Shown: one piece after another, positions 48,147-60,302 of the stretch
How the letters are laid out: every line of letters starts with the position of its first letter
How positions within the stretch are numbered: position 1 is the first letter of the stretch
NCBI GenBank assembly: GCA_004194705.1
Contig: SADC01000861.1
Span: 243,857 to 307,856 of the forward strand
Direction: 5' to 3'
DNA: 64,000 nucleotides
DNA from: Ditylenchus dipsaci
Taxonomy: Eukaryota; Nematoda; Chromadorea; Rhabditida; Anguinidae
Notes under the pieces: generated by a model
What the model saw: the letters and a program-made list of their open reading frames with translations, nothing else
What the model was told of the DNA's origin: nothing
The model's database searches: none
Translations under genes and position numbers: made by a program

Positions 48147-49044
48147 ATCTGTTCTCTAATTTATATTTATTTCTATACACTAAAATTTGACTGAAAAATA
48201 GAAGTTGGTTGAGACAAACACTTAAACACCTGCTCTAAGTCATCATTGCTAATAAGTGGCTTTTGTGGCTTTTGTGAAAAGTGGAATTTGTGCAAAAATC
48301 GCTCTCAAGAACCAAATTTAGAGAAATTTGAAGAACCAAAATTTACAGACAATAAACTGTCTGGAAAAGGTAAATAAAAAACATCAAAATTTTACAATTA
48401 TAAGTTGTAAATGTTATGTTCTTTAAAGATAAGTGGCTGTTAATTAACTCAGACTTGTCTAAAGTTTAATGGGCACTTGCATTTTTAAGGGGTGAGGATG
48501 GAATTTGCAATGCTGAAAATTCGCATGTTTAAAACACAATTTTTGCATAGTTGTCACACAAATATTCTAGCTTGTTTTTAATTGGTTTGACATTTCTTGA
48601 TAATTTGCAAGTGGTCAATAATTTGTTTCTACCTAAACCCTCTTTTTTACTTATTTTATGTTTGCATTCTCTTTTTGGTTTGTTTTTTTTTTTAGCATTA
48701 TAGGTGGCTCAGAATCTCATCTATCAAAACCCACTAAATGATCTTAAAAATATAGAAATTATGAGATTTATCAAAGTATTAGCTAGTCTGCTTAAACTCT
48801 TAAGCCTCTAGATTTCTAAACCATCCAGTAGAGTTAAATGGTTGGTTAAAAGCTGATATACTTGTATTCATTTATGAGCCTTATTTTTTATTTGAAAAAA
48901 TAGATTGGGCAATCAGGGTTATCTGAATATGCACTACCCTGTTATACGGCTAGAGAACTCATACTCTTTGGACTGGGGAGGACACGGAATTTTAAGTAGT
49001 ATCTTGTGGATTGTTAGTTTTGCATTGCAGCCAGAAAAAAGCTA
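48147..49044. other. intergenic, nothing recognised
   Basis: AT-rich sequence between the Srt start codon and the tRNA gene. No ORF, inverted repeat or TIR noticed. Confidence 0.4.
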
Positions 49045-49116
49045 GGGCCGATCCGTGGATCGAACACGGGGCCTCTCGCACCCAAAGCGAGAATCATACC
49101 ACTAGACCAATCGGCC
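49045..49116 (-). tRNA. tRNA-Pro (anticodon TGG)
   Basis: The minus strand folds as a full cloverleaf. The acceptor stem pairs GGCCGAT with ATCGGCC and the D-arm contains TGGTCTAGTGGTA. The anticodon arm is CTCGC-TTTGGGT-GCGAG with TGG at the centre, and the T-arm is CCGTG-TTCGATC-CACGG. All stems pair perfectly, the gene is intronless, and A and B boxes are intact, so it is probably functional. Confidence 0.95.
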
Positions 49117-50329
49117 ACCCGATGAGATATTTGGGAAGGGAGGTGAAGATATTCTTAGCTTTTCCGTATATTCTACTGCATCACATCTTTTGATGCAAAA
49201 TAAAAAAAGAGAACATTGATTTTCACAAATATCTTTAATTCCCTTCCCAAAGAGATACAACTTTGTTTTATGAAGCTGCGCTAACAGTCCTTGGTGGAAG
49301 TCGATGTTGTGTTATCTCAACTGTTTTGGTAATCAGAAATGAATTTTTCTAAAAAAATTCAGGACTTTTTGATGCTTTGCTAAGGTTGCTCGCTGGCTGG
49401 ACCAGGCGACGTTTGACAAAGCTGACCCATTTGCTGGACTGCGACTAGCTTGGATGACAACATTTATAAGAAATAAATAATTATTGACATACAAGAATTT
49501 TGTATACTGAACAAGAGATATAATAATTAAAAAATATTAATTGAAACTAGCTCAGATCGAATAAGCCAAAAACGCGTTTAATAAATTTTTTATAGTGTTT
49601 TAGGCAGTGAAAACAATAAAAAACCTGTTTCAAAAGGTGCTCGCACATTTTCGGCCAAAAAAAATTTTCGCCTAGAGGGACCACGGTAAAGGGTACTAGA
49701 GGGTGCTGGAGACCCCAAAAAGATGAAATTTGAATTAGTTTTGTTAACTGGCGTCTACCGCATAAAGAAACTCTCTAGCATACCAGAGTATGCTTGCTTT
49801 TTTCATGCATCCAGAGTCACTTTCGAGTGATTTGAGTCTGAGATTAGTGAGTACAAGAGTTTTGGGTTAAAGATGCGCGTACTCACTTACCTCAGACAAC
49901 TCATAACAGAAAAAGGCATATAGATGCATTTTGTGCAGTTCTGATAACCAAAACGCGATGGAATACTTTTACGTAGATATAGAATAAGGTATCCAGTTAT
50001 TTTCCAGTACCTTTTACCTTGGTGCCCCGAGGAAAAAACTAAAAACATGTTTTCTTTTGTTTCAAAGTCTAAAACACCCGTAGAAGTTGATAAAACGTAA
50101 TTTCGGGGTATGCGATCTGAGCTACTTCGGCCATCTTATCCGGTGCTTATTGCTCTATTCATGCTAAAAAATAAGATTTTGGCGTGAAAATCGAAAATGA
50201 TAAGATTTGGAGTTCCAAAAAATGGACAAATATTACTAATAACGACAGATACCATCTTTGGCTTAGTTGTAGAATTTTGGTTATTTGTAGTCAAGACGGA
50301 AAAGACAGTGCGTCCTAAAGGTACATTCA
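49117..50329. other. intergenic, repeat fragments only
   Basis: Holds a relative of the ATGCGCGTACTCACTTACCT block (about 49873) seen near 14320 and 46850, and a fragment of the 39984-type MITE at 50130-50230. No gene seen. Confidence 0.4.
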
Positions 50330-51445
50330 TATGCAGAACTTGACGCTAAAACACGATGATGAAAAAAGATCGAAAAAAGTACCTCTATGGTGGTCAGCGG
50401 CCAACCTGAACTGAGCAACTTCAAGGAGGTAGACCGTGCTAATTTTTAAAACAGGTTAGTTTAGCTAAATGTGCAAAATAAAAACAGATACTAAGCTTTT
50501 GAATGACAATCGAACGAAAACAATTTATCTTGGAAAAACTATTGAGTTTTTTCGTAAAAACGTTGTTCATTCAAAAATATGTACAAAAAAGTGTGAAAGC
50601 GCCGTTTTTCAGTTAACAATTTATTAATATTCGACAGAGCAGATGAAATTGCACTAGATAATTCTTTAAAATAGTTTAAAACAATGCTTTTTGAGTGTTA
50701 AGCAAACGTTCAAAACTATATTCCAAAAGGCATCTTGGCCTAAATCTTCGATTTTGCTGCATAAACTTGAAATTCTGAGACAAGAACTATAACAACTCGA
50801 ATTTTTTTATTTTAAATAATTCTTGTTTCGAACGGAATTTGAAATTTGGCAGGGAATGTGAGAATCAAAGGGCAGTAACTCGAGTAAATCGACCATGCTG
50901 AACACAAATCCGGTTTCAGAATTTCAAGTTTATGCAGCAAAATCGAAGATTCAGGTCAAGATGCCTTTTGAAGTTGAAGTCTTGAAGTTTTGAACGTTTG
51001 CTTAGCACTCCAAAAGCATCGTTTTAGATTATTCTTAAGCATTATCTGGTGCAGTTTTTTCCTGCTCTGTCGAATAGTATGAACCGTTAGCTGAAAAACG
51101 GCGCTTTCACACTTTTTTGTACATATTTTGAATGAACAACGTTTTTCGAAAAAACTCAATAGTTTTTTCAAGATAAAAATTATTCGTTCGATTGTCATAA
51201 ATACCTTAACAATATGTCATTCGAAAGCTCAAAATCTGTTCTTTCTTTCCACATAAATTAAACTAACCTGCTTCAAATATTAGCATGGTCTACCTACTCG
51301 AAGTAGCTCATGCAAAAGTCGGGACTTGGTCGGTTGGCCAAGTCGAAATGACATTTTTAAATGACCATTCTGAGGTTAATTTATGTGGGAATAGGGGTTC
51401 ACAAAATCAGTGGGTTAAAATGAACCACTAGGTGGATCTATCTAA

Positions 51446-51648
51446 ACCAGAGCTGCCATCTCAAAATTAAAAAAAGGACATTTTGTCAAAAAAACAGGAA
51501 TTTGAAGGAAAAAGTGCATTTTATTCAATGCTTATTGCTATTTTGAAGCGAAAAAAAAAGATTCACTGAAACTTCGAAAATAAAAAGAGATTTGGGGTCC
51601 CAAAAAAACAAATCTTTTTAAAAAGGACATATGGAAGCCCTGATCTAA
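51446..51648. mobile_element. MITE (39984 family)
   Basis: AGAGCTGCCATCTCAAAATT on the left and ATATGGAAGCCCTGATCT on the right. It lies within the insertion in the foldback's right arm. Confidence 0.5.
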
Positions 51649-51699
51649 ACCATAAGGCATTTTAGATCGTATAAAAGGAAGTATGAGCTCATTGCAATG

Positions 51700-51955
51700 T
51701 TCACCTTTTTAATCTCTTCCATTAAAGCCGTAGAGTAGCATTTGGAAGTGAGTTCTATTTTTAACTTCTTTTGACGAGCCTCAGGAATGGAACTTATGTA
51801 AGATTGATAAATACCATTTCAGAGTAATTATCATCGATATTGAGAAATTCAATGCTTTGGCACTCATAAAGCACAGGAAAGTGGCAAATTGTCAAGGGCA
51901 GCTTGTCGACAGTAAAAAGTTTGAGTTTGGATTTACGGATATCTATCTACTTCGG
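51700..51955 (-). CDS. exon-like segment, unknown protein
   Basis: Two minus-strand stretches in adjacent frames: KLKLFTVDKLPLTICHFPVL, then YECQSIEFLNIDDNYSEM (about 51840-51945), and SSIPEARQKKLKIELTSKCY, then STALMEEIKK (about 51708-51800), ending before a GTGAAC donor-like site. They would join with a one-base correction near 51815. The style resembles the C-terminal region of nematode F-box/FTH proteins, but the match is not firm. The segment lies in the insertion inside the foldback, so it may be a captured gene fragment. Confidence 0.35.
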
Positions 51956-52190
51956 AATTAATTCTATATAAAAAATCCAAATATACAGTTTTGTAGCGCA
52001 ATGTTCGACAGCACACCAAGTGCAGCCGTCCAAAGAGTATAATTTTCTCTGACCGAAATGTGTTTAGAGAACTCGTACTCTTTGGTGGTATACGCTTAAA
52101 TTTCAGATTCGCCGCTGACCACCATAAAGTTACTTTTTTCGATTTTTTTCACTATCGTGTTCAGCGAGAAATTCTGCATACGAATTCACT

Positions 52191-55021
52191 TTTGGGATGC
52201 ACGGTCTTTCTCGTGTTAACCATAGATGGTTAACCCACAGTTAACTGGAGGATTTTCCGCCAATATTTGGCGCTTATTTTGATGAGCTGTTTTATGTGTT
52301 TGGATGGCCAACTTTTTTGTTTTTTCCGTGTGCTGGACAGTTCAAAAAAGTATATCAAAATTCTTGTGTGAAAAAATTGAATATTTGATTTATTTCATAG
52401 AAACATGTGGAATATTTTCATAAATGACTCAAAAAATTTGTACTGATATAATAATAATGAGACATTCAGTACAATTGAATAAAATTTCAAACAAAGTAAG
52501 ATTTACTTCAGAATTAAATTTTACAATTTTTAATTCATACAAAGAAATAATTTTAACTTTACACAGTCAAATAAATACAACAACAATTTGGCAGGTGGGT
52601 GTAGCATAGAAGTTAAAAGACGTCGAGAATCCACACAGTTTTACAAAAAAAATAGCTGAGCTTTCTTTCCATATGTATCAATGAAATCGAACAAAATTTA
52701 ATAAATAAGACTGAACATGTCCACCTGAGATATAATTACATGTACATATGCTCCTTACGCTTTTTTTTGTCAATGTTGAAAAAAGGATTTTTTTTGAAAA
52801 TTACCGTATTTTCGGCCTATCCAACAAAGGGGGTTTTTTTGCCTCGGCCGATCCCTGTCGAACTTTTTCAGTTTTTTTTAGGCTCAGGCTTAGGCAGGGG
52901 TAGGCCGGCGTATGTCGGGATGGACTCAAAAATATATTAGACTCATGTTTGAGTCTGTCCTAACATACGCTGGCCTACACTTGCCTAAGTTTTAGCCTAA
53001 AAATCACAATAAAAAACAACAGGGGGACCAAGGCGAAAAACACCATGTGTTAGTTAGTGCCGTTTTTTCTAATAGAAGTTTTCCTCAAAAGTGACAAAAT
53101 ATACCTATTAAAATTACTTTTAAAATGACATCAAAATATAGCAAAAAATCAATCTTTTGAAGTGTCCTTTTTTATATGGAAACTTTGTTCTCAGACCAAT
53201 ATTGAAAAATTTCGGAATTATGATATTGATATTCCTCATCCAACTTTTTATTCTGCACATTTTTTACATGTTTACCGGGTCGTCAAGGAAATACGGCTTC
53301 CATAAGACATCAAGAAGGTGCATACCGTACCTCCCCCAAAGAAAGACACCCTCGGATTCGAAATCGTTTTTTTTTGGCATTCTGTTTTTATACATACTTT
53401 TTAATTTTTTTCTAACTCAAGTTACCCTAATGAAATGTAGCTCATTTCACTACCTACAAAATGGTATGTAGATTGCCTCAGAAAAGTTTTTCAAAAATCA
53501 AGTTTTAATCAAGTAGGGTGGGTTATGAAAACGATATCAGGTACACTTTATCACTTTTGGGAAAACAACACGGTATTTGCTAAAAATTTAACAAATTTTT
53601 TCATTACTGACAAAAATAAAGTTTGGAGTGAAAAAACATTAAAACGTGAAAGTTCCAGAGCTGAACGTAAATAAAAGTGTGTGATGTTTAGGTATAAAAC
53701 AAAAGTCATTGTTTTTAAAATTCGTGCACGATTTTAAGAATGGAATAGATGATGAGGGTAGATATTTTATATGTCCTGATTCATTCAGCATGGCTTTTGC
53801 TCTCTTCTAAGACAGGACGGTCAGCAAACCAGTGAAGATTTTGCCTAAAATTAAAAAATTTCAAAAAGCTAAATTTAGTGCTCCATATTTTCTACATTAT
53901 ATTTACGAAAATTCCGCTTAGTTTCAAAACCGCCCAAAATCGTACTTTTTCAACCTTTCAGCTTCTGAAATGATTAAAATATGTGGTCCCTCAAGGCCGC
54001 AAGTCAAGTTTTTATTAAAAATTTACTTTTTGCCTGAAAGTCTGCGCCTCGCAAAAAAGGTAAGTTTTCACCAAAAGTTGACTTTTTTCCTGGGAACCAA
54101 GGTGCTTTTATCTAAAAAGTGCCGTTGGTATCTCCATAAGACCAAAAAGATATGAGTTGAACATAGTTTAAAATGCTCAAGTCCCTTGTATCAATTTAGG
54201 GCTCAGGTGGCTTAAAAATGTATTTCGAAAAAACAGTTCTAATTTTTTGAAGGAAAATTTTTGTTTTCTGATTTTGTTAGTTTTTCGGCACTTGTTAGGT
54301 TAGGGGGGCGCATTTTATAATATCGTCTAAATCATGTTAAACGACTTCTAATTGATTTTTATATGCTTTAAACGGTCAAAAAATTGTTTTCCAGAGTTTT
54401 CTTAGATAAAAACCAATTTTTCGAAGAAAAAAAATTTAGACCGAAATTCGACCAAAAACTTAACATGCCTTGGTCCCCCAAGGTAAAAAGTCTAATTTTA
54501 GTCAAATTTTTTTTTTCGAAAAATCGGTTTTTAACGAAAGAAAGTATTAGAAAACAAATTTTTATCGTTTAAAGCATATAAAAATTACTTAGGAGCCGTT
54601 AAACATAATTTAAAAAAAATATAAAATGCGCCCCCCTAAGTGAACAAGTACAGTTTTTCAGTAGTTTTCAATGTTGTTTTTGATATCTGTTTTTTGGTTT
54701 TTCAAATCAGCTCCAGCTCGTCAAACCGAAGGCTTAATAATCTATAATCCATAATAAAAAGACTTGTTCGTGTCTGATTTAAAAAAAATCGACCAATGTT
54801 TAAAAAAAACTTATTTTTTACTTACTAATTAATTCTCAACACTAATCTTTTTTATTTGGTAGTTGAAGAAATTAAACTTCTAGTTTGTCTTTCTACGATT
54901 TTGTTTCTCGGAAGTTTTGGTACTTTAGGTAGGCTCATTACTGAGGGTAAGACCTGTTCACTTTTGCTTTTCTCTAGCCTCTTTTTGTATTTGATTTTAA
55001 CTGTAACTACATTTTTGGCTA
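52191..55021. other. intergenic; dispersed repeat motifs, no firm gene
   Basis: Merlin-type motif AACAACAGGGGGACCAAGGC at 53018; CCTTGGTCCCCCAAGG at 54469. Inverted copies around 54300-54350 and 54600-54640 (GGGGGCGCATTTTATA) suggest a MITE at about 54300-54645. A pogo-like TACGG/CGGTA pair at 53290-53580 is uncertain. Confidence 0.4.
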
Positions 55022-55193
55022 TCCAGAACCTTTGGGCCCCACTCGCCAGAACCAAAGGGGTCCAGTCATTTTAAGTCTAATCTATGCGAAAAATAAGTAA
55101 GGCGCGAATTCAAATTGAACATTTTTTTTGCATAGATTAGACTTAAATGACTGGGACCCTTTGGTTCTGGCGAGTGGGGCCCCAAAGGTTCTG
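55022..55193. repeat. 172-bp palindrome downstream of the demethylase gene
   Basis: CAGAACCTTTGGGCCCCACT through TAGATTAGACTT is repeated inverted with very few differences; arms about 65 bp, loop about 40 bp. It begins about 50 bp beyond the demethylase stop codon. It could be a small MITE or a 3'-end hairpin. Confidence 0.7.
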
Positions 55194-55245
55194 TTGCTCC
55201 CATTTTTTATATATTGAATAAATTTGAGTAAAAAATGGTAATTAA

Positions 55246-58200
55246 TTACGGATACAGCTGGAATCGGTCAAAGATTTGACAGAGCTCGTCAAAAGGTATT
55301 TGTTGCAAGACTACGTACTGAAAATAAAACTCGACTATTAAACGGTTCTATATTTTGAAAAAAATTTACGTCGTCCATATTATTTTTGCGGGCACATTGA
55401 ACGCAGAATACGCGGAATTTGCCTCCAATTTCTTTTACGAACAGTAGGTTGAATACTTCGATCTGAAATAAAATTGGCTGTCACACAAAAATTACAGATT
55501 AATAATAAATAAAGTTGGCAATTTCTTTAACAGAGTCGACTCTCCAGCAAGGTTCCGGCTCAGCGTCTGACACTTTTTTACCTCAAATTTCCAAGTTAGT
55601 TTTCCGAACCTGATTGGTCAAACTGGTCAGAAATATTGCGAGGATTCCGATTTTGCTAATCCTTTTTGCAAAAGACAATAAAATTGACATTTTAAAGCGA
55701 AATCTCCCTATAACGATCGTCTGTTCCGGATATGGTGTAAGTTATAGGGACAGTTCCGCTTCAAAACGCCAATATCATTGCATTTTGCGAAACAGATCGA
55801 AATAAAACAGCGGTATATCCGACTGGACTGACAAATCAGGTTCGGAAAAAAATTTCTAAAAATTGAGGTAAAAAGGTGTCGGGCCCTAAGCGGGAACGAA
55901 CTTTGGAGTTGTGAGTTGGGAAAGTCGACTGTAATACATTTAGGTTTAAGACGCTATTTGGGCGAAAAACGATTTACCTCGCACAAATGGCAGTAGTGTG
56001 CTGTTCGCCTTTTTGCCTTAGTTGGGTTTTTATAGGTGATTTGGCAGTGGTCTCCACAAAGTCAGCAATCATGCGGCAGTAGGAAAGTGAGCGGATTAGC
56101 ATGTTTTTGACCACATTGAACATTTTCTGATTGCTGAACCTAACATTTTTGGCCAACTGCCAGCATAGGTGCCTAAACCATTTTTATGAATTCATATTTT
56201 TCGGAATATTTTTATTTGTAAACACTTACTGCATTGGTACAGAGAGCGATAGGTCTGAAAATAAAAAACAATATATTTAAATATTAACTAAGGTCTTAAA
56301 AACCTACATTAAGCCGATTCCACTCGTGCGCATACAGCGCCATCTCCATCTGATTGGCTGTCATTGGTCCAACGTTCCAGGCCACATTGTTGCACCAGCC
56401 AGTAGATTGGACCCAGTGCGCTCCACCGCCACCCATACACCAGATCTCCAGCTTTTTGAGTGAAACGGTAGCAAGGGACTTCTGCTTTGATCAGGTCTTG
56501 GAAGTTTGGCCACCAAGCGCCTTGAGAAAGTCAAGTTGCGTCTGAAAAAAGCATATACATCAATAAATTCAGTAACTAACAAGAAATATATTTAATAAAT
56601 AGGAACGGGCTTAGAAAGAAAGTATTTGGGTATTTTCAAATGAATATCTTTTTGTCGTAAAATACATTTGTGTATCTTGTAAAAAAAAAAGTTGTGCATT
56701 TCCATTTGACACGCATCTCTGAACAGAATCTGAAATGCGTAACGCTATGAAACATATTGATTTTACATCTGACAGGTAGAAGAGAAAGAGGCACAGACAT
56801 TCTCTGTTTATAGATGTCCGCATGCAAGCGGAAGCGGATTCGAGATTAAGATTCGAGACGAAACCTAACCCACTACCACTACACCACGAATGCTTTAGAC
56901 TCTACAAATAATTTTGTGTTTATATAAAAAAGTTTCAGTGGTTTAGAATAAATAACTTACTCCTTGCACATCTTTTCACCACAGGCCAGTACTCATAAGC
57001 ACTCCAAACCACTCACACTCGCCTGGACCAATATTAATGTTAATGCTGGCGAAAGAGTTGTTTTCTAATGGCCTGGTGTCCTGCAGCCGGGGACCTTCAT
57101 GTATAGTTGGACAGTGTTCATCCCAAGGACGGTGTGACCTAGGTGGTCAAAAGGTTGCAAGCAGCAGAGATTCTACAGAAAGCTGGCATTTTATTGAGTT
57201 CCTGAAATAATAAAATTATAAATCACTAATAAGATAAAACTAGGGTTGGCCAACAAGAAATTCTCGAAACTACCCGGTTTTTTTTTCGGGCGAAATCTTA
57301 ATTTGAAAAAATAGGGCAAAAAAAGTTTTTAATTATACAAATTTTACTGCTATGGACTTACAGTTATTATACTGGGTTAATGTTCCCGTCGATAATCTAT
57401 ACTTCAGATTTCTTGTAATAATATGAATTTAATCGAAAACTGTACGACAATAACTGTAGAACTGCTAGTGTGATATACGAGATATTCTACAGTTATCGCC
57501 GTACAGTACGCAGCTGATAAAGTCTTATGAAAAAAAAATTCATCCGATAATTTCCCATAGAGATTTTCCCAATCAAAAAACAAAGGTTTTGACCCAATAT
57601 TTTCATTTACAAAAACTCTTAAAACTCCTTACCTTCAACTGCGCCTGAAATTTCCTCTCATCTGACAGATCCACATTCGTCCCAAACTTGATCATCTTCA
57701 ACGGCACTGTGGAATCCGGTTCTCCATTGACTCCGGAACACACATGGCCGGAACTCCTGCCAAACCACCTCCCAACTTTCTCTTCTTAGCCGAGCTTGGC
57801 CAGCATCAGACGGAGAAGCACCACTAGATTTCTGTGGTTCAGGTACATACTTCACATTTGCTCCAGTCTGTTTCAACTTTTCGGTCTCTTCTTTCAATGA
57901 ATGTCTGAAAGACTCTGCCTGGTACTGACCATACCTTCCAATGGTTGTATAGCTCTTGGCGCTATAGCAAGCCCAGGTCGGCTGACCTAGATGGTCTAAT
58001 TGGCGTCTCCAGGCATTTTGTACTGGGTCCTAACCTCCACTTCATGCTCACTGGCTGTCTGGATTAAACTTTGGTCGAAAACTGGCTCAGATCTATTTTT
58101 AAAGCAGCGGTCAGGCCGTGAACCAACGCTATAGGAGAGTTGTAGCAAAAATTCTGCAGCTCAGTAGTCAGAGCTTCTCTACCATTTTCTACTACTATTA

Positions 58201-60302
58201 GTGGAGTTTTCAGGAGTAGTTTGTCTTTAGTCAGTTTTTTCTTGAGGTTGACCACTGGAGCTTTGGGTGGAGGCACGTGTTCGTCGAAAATAGGCTTGTT
58301 GCAATACTCGTCCGGTTGAGTATGCCTTTTCTTGCACATATCTAAGATTTCCTGACTGGTGACAGTGACTGGGACGTGCACAGGGGCTAGAAGGGAAAAA
58401 GCAGGAGGATGGTCTCCATGAGAGGTTGAGGATATCCGTTCTTCTTGCAATTGTTGGGTATTGGATTCTTGGGCTGGTTTTGACTGGACTTCTGGGTGGT
58501 GGTCGCTTTCTTCCTGGACCTGGCTGGTGGAGGCTTGGTTGGCTTTAGTAGCATCAGCCACTGAGGTAAGAAGCACATCGGAGGACACAATGTCCTCCGA
58601 AGATTTGATTAGATTAGAGGTATCTCCCAGCAGATCTTCTAGATCATCTTGTGATAGGCAAGGCAGTCCACTGGTTTGAGCAATTTCTCCTTTTGAAATC
58701 TTGAGTTTCAGACTGGAATGGTTGGGGTCTTGAGTATTTTGGTCGGAATGAGATTTAGAAGGCGAGGTTTTGTCAGAGGTATGGGACAAATTGGCGTTAG
58801 GGTTGCTGGAATTGGAGTTTGAAGCAGCACCCATAATGGCAGTGTATCGCTCTTCCAGTTGGCGAAGAAGGCTGAGCTCGTTGTGCTCTAGTTGTTCTTT
58901 GTTGAGTTTGAGCACCTGAACCATTAAGAATTGTATTGGAGGAATGTGGGTTGGGTTACTAAAACTGCTAATAAAAGAGCACCCTAGGCTTTAAATACTG
59001 ACCGGTAACTTATAGGGCACTGGGTTAACTGTAGAGCAAACTGAACAGTTGACCGTAGATTAGACTTTACAGTCAACTATGTTAACTGTAGTTTACTTTT
59101 TTAACTTACAGTCGAACCTCGATATAGTGGCCCCACCTCAAGTTCGTTCCCACCTAGGGTCCGACACTTTTTTTAACCCTGTTTTTGAAATAATTTATCG
59201 ATTCTGTTATGACAGTCTGGTCGCAAATATCGTAAGGATTCCGATTTTGCCGATCGTTTTTTGATAACTAAATAGTTTTTGCATTTAAAAAGCAAAACCT
59301 CGATATAGTGGCCCCCCTTAAAAAAATTAGAGGGCCACTATATCGAGGTTTTGCTTTTTAAATGCAAAAACTATTTAGTTATTAAAAAACGATCGGCAAA
59401 ATCGGAATCGTTACGATATTTGCGACCGAACTGTCATAACAGAATCGATAAATTATTTCAAAAACAGGGTTAAAAAAAGTGTCGGACCCTAGGTGGGACG
59501 AACTTGAGGTGGGGGCACTATATCGAGGTTTGACTGTATTTATTTTTGTAAATTACCGTATTATCTCTGATTAGCGACACCTCTCTAGTATGCCCCCCTT
59601 TACTTTGAAAGTCTGTATGTCATGATAGAGTAAATATTTTGCAGAGCTGTTTTTTTAATTTTGCTAACTCTTACTAGCTACCTATTGTGCTTTGTGTTCC
59701 CAAATCTCAAGATCGACCCGAAATTTTCCCGATTTTCAGAGGGTTAAAAAATAAGCGCTCCCGGGGCGCTCATCAGAGATTATACGGTATATGGGCCGTC
59801 GTAAGTTACAGTTAAATTACGGTGGTAACTTACCGTCTATCCGAACCCTATTACAAATGTTGTTCAAAACGGTTCAAAATCGTGTTCTACCCCCTTTTTA
59901 GAAACTACTCTATGGCAAGTTATCACTCATTTTGTAGCCAGTCAATGGTAGGTGACTTGCCTTAGAGCAGTCTTAAGAAAGTGAGTCCTAAAAGACAATG
60001 CCCAAAAACGATTTTGAATTAGGGAGTGCTCTTTTATTAAAAATTTTCTTTATGAGTCACCCAATGTTTAAATTTTTATAAAAAAAATTCTCATTTTTGC
60101 CATTGTTTCTAACAGAAGTTGTTTATAGTTACAAATTTGAATTGTGAAAGTATCTTTCAATTAATCTTTGGTAGTAAGTTCTCACCTGCATAATTTGACG
60201 CTGAGTGGGGTCCAGCTCGTAAAAGGGCTGACGCAAAGAATGTGCGGCCAGCTCGCTCATTGTCCACAGGCTACTTCCTTCACGGTAGCGGTTTTGTTGC
60301 TG
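55246..60302 (-). CDS. KDM6: KDM6 (UTX/JMJD3-type) histone H3K27 demethylase, 5' incomplete
   Basis: Nuclear Fe(II)/2-oxoglutarate dioxygenase that removes methyl groups from histone H3 Lys27. Exons: 60186-60302, 57633-58915, 56961-57201, 56308-56541, 56230-56254, 55978-56172, 55370-55462, 55246-55317 (stop). Pre-JmjC signatures are SQEILDMC and [15 protein letters not shown]. The JmjC domain reads [29 protein letters not shown], then the metal ligands in RTPGH and [26 protein letters not shown], and the second ligand His in [12 protein letters not shown]. The C-terminal zinc site is [15 protein letters not shown] plus CVQCARK, ending FDRFQLYP. About ten one-base losses break the frame (near 58068, 57999, 57660-57790, 57146, 57066, 57005, 56521, 56436, 56240, 56010). 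N-terminal TPR exons and a start were not found, so UTX versus JMJD3 is undecided. Confidence 0.9.
55530..55933. mobile_element. pogo-type MITE in demethylase intron
   Basis: Left ACAGAGTCGACTCTCCAGC and right GGGAAAGTCGACTGTA, with inverted copies of TCCGACACTTTTTTACCTC-like sequence just inside. Related to the elements at 598, 13449 and 59107. Confidence 0.6.
59107..59538. mobile_element. pogo-type palindromic MITE in demethylase intron
   Basis: TACAGTCGAACCTCGATATA to TATATCGAGGTTTGACTGTA, palindromic throughout with centre near 59320. Arms carry GTTCGTTCCCACCTAGGGTC-type sequence. TA-flanked. Confidence 0.85.
59554..59789. mobile_element. pogo-type MITE (TACCGTATTATCTCTGATTAG)
   Basis: TACCGTATTATCTCTGATTA on the left and its inverse ending TATACGGTA on the right, 16 bp from the previous MITE and in the same intron. 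Confidence 0.75.

Larger units (their letters stand above)
50330..52190. mobile_element. foldback family, copy 3, with interrupted right arm
   Basis: The left outer arm (GCAGAACTTGACGCTAAAAC, then GGTGGTCAGCGGCCAAC) is matched inverted at 52105-52180. The inner arms 50395-50840 and 50840-51345 mirror each other about a centre near 50800. The right arm is broken between about 51345 and 52110 by roughly 765 bp with no counterpart on the left. The family core ACCATGCTGAACACAAATCC is at 50893. Confidence 0.65.

Noticed and set aside
54852..55074. Hydrophobic plus-strand and basic minus-strand frames
   Set aside because: Partly inside the 55.0-55.2 kb palindrome, no splice context, and no family resemblance.
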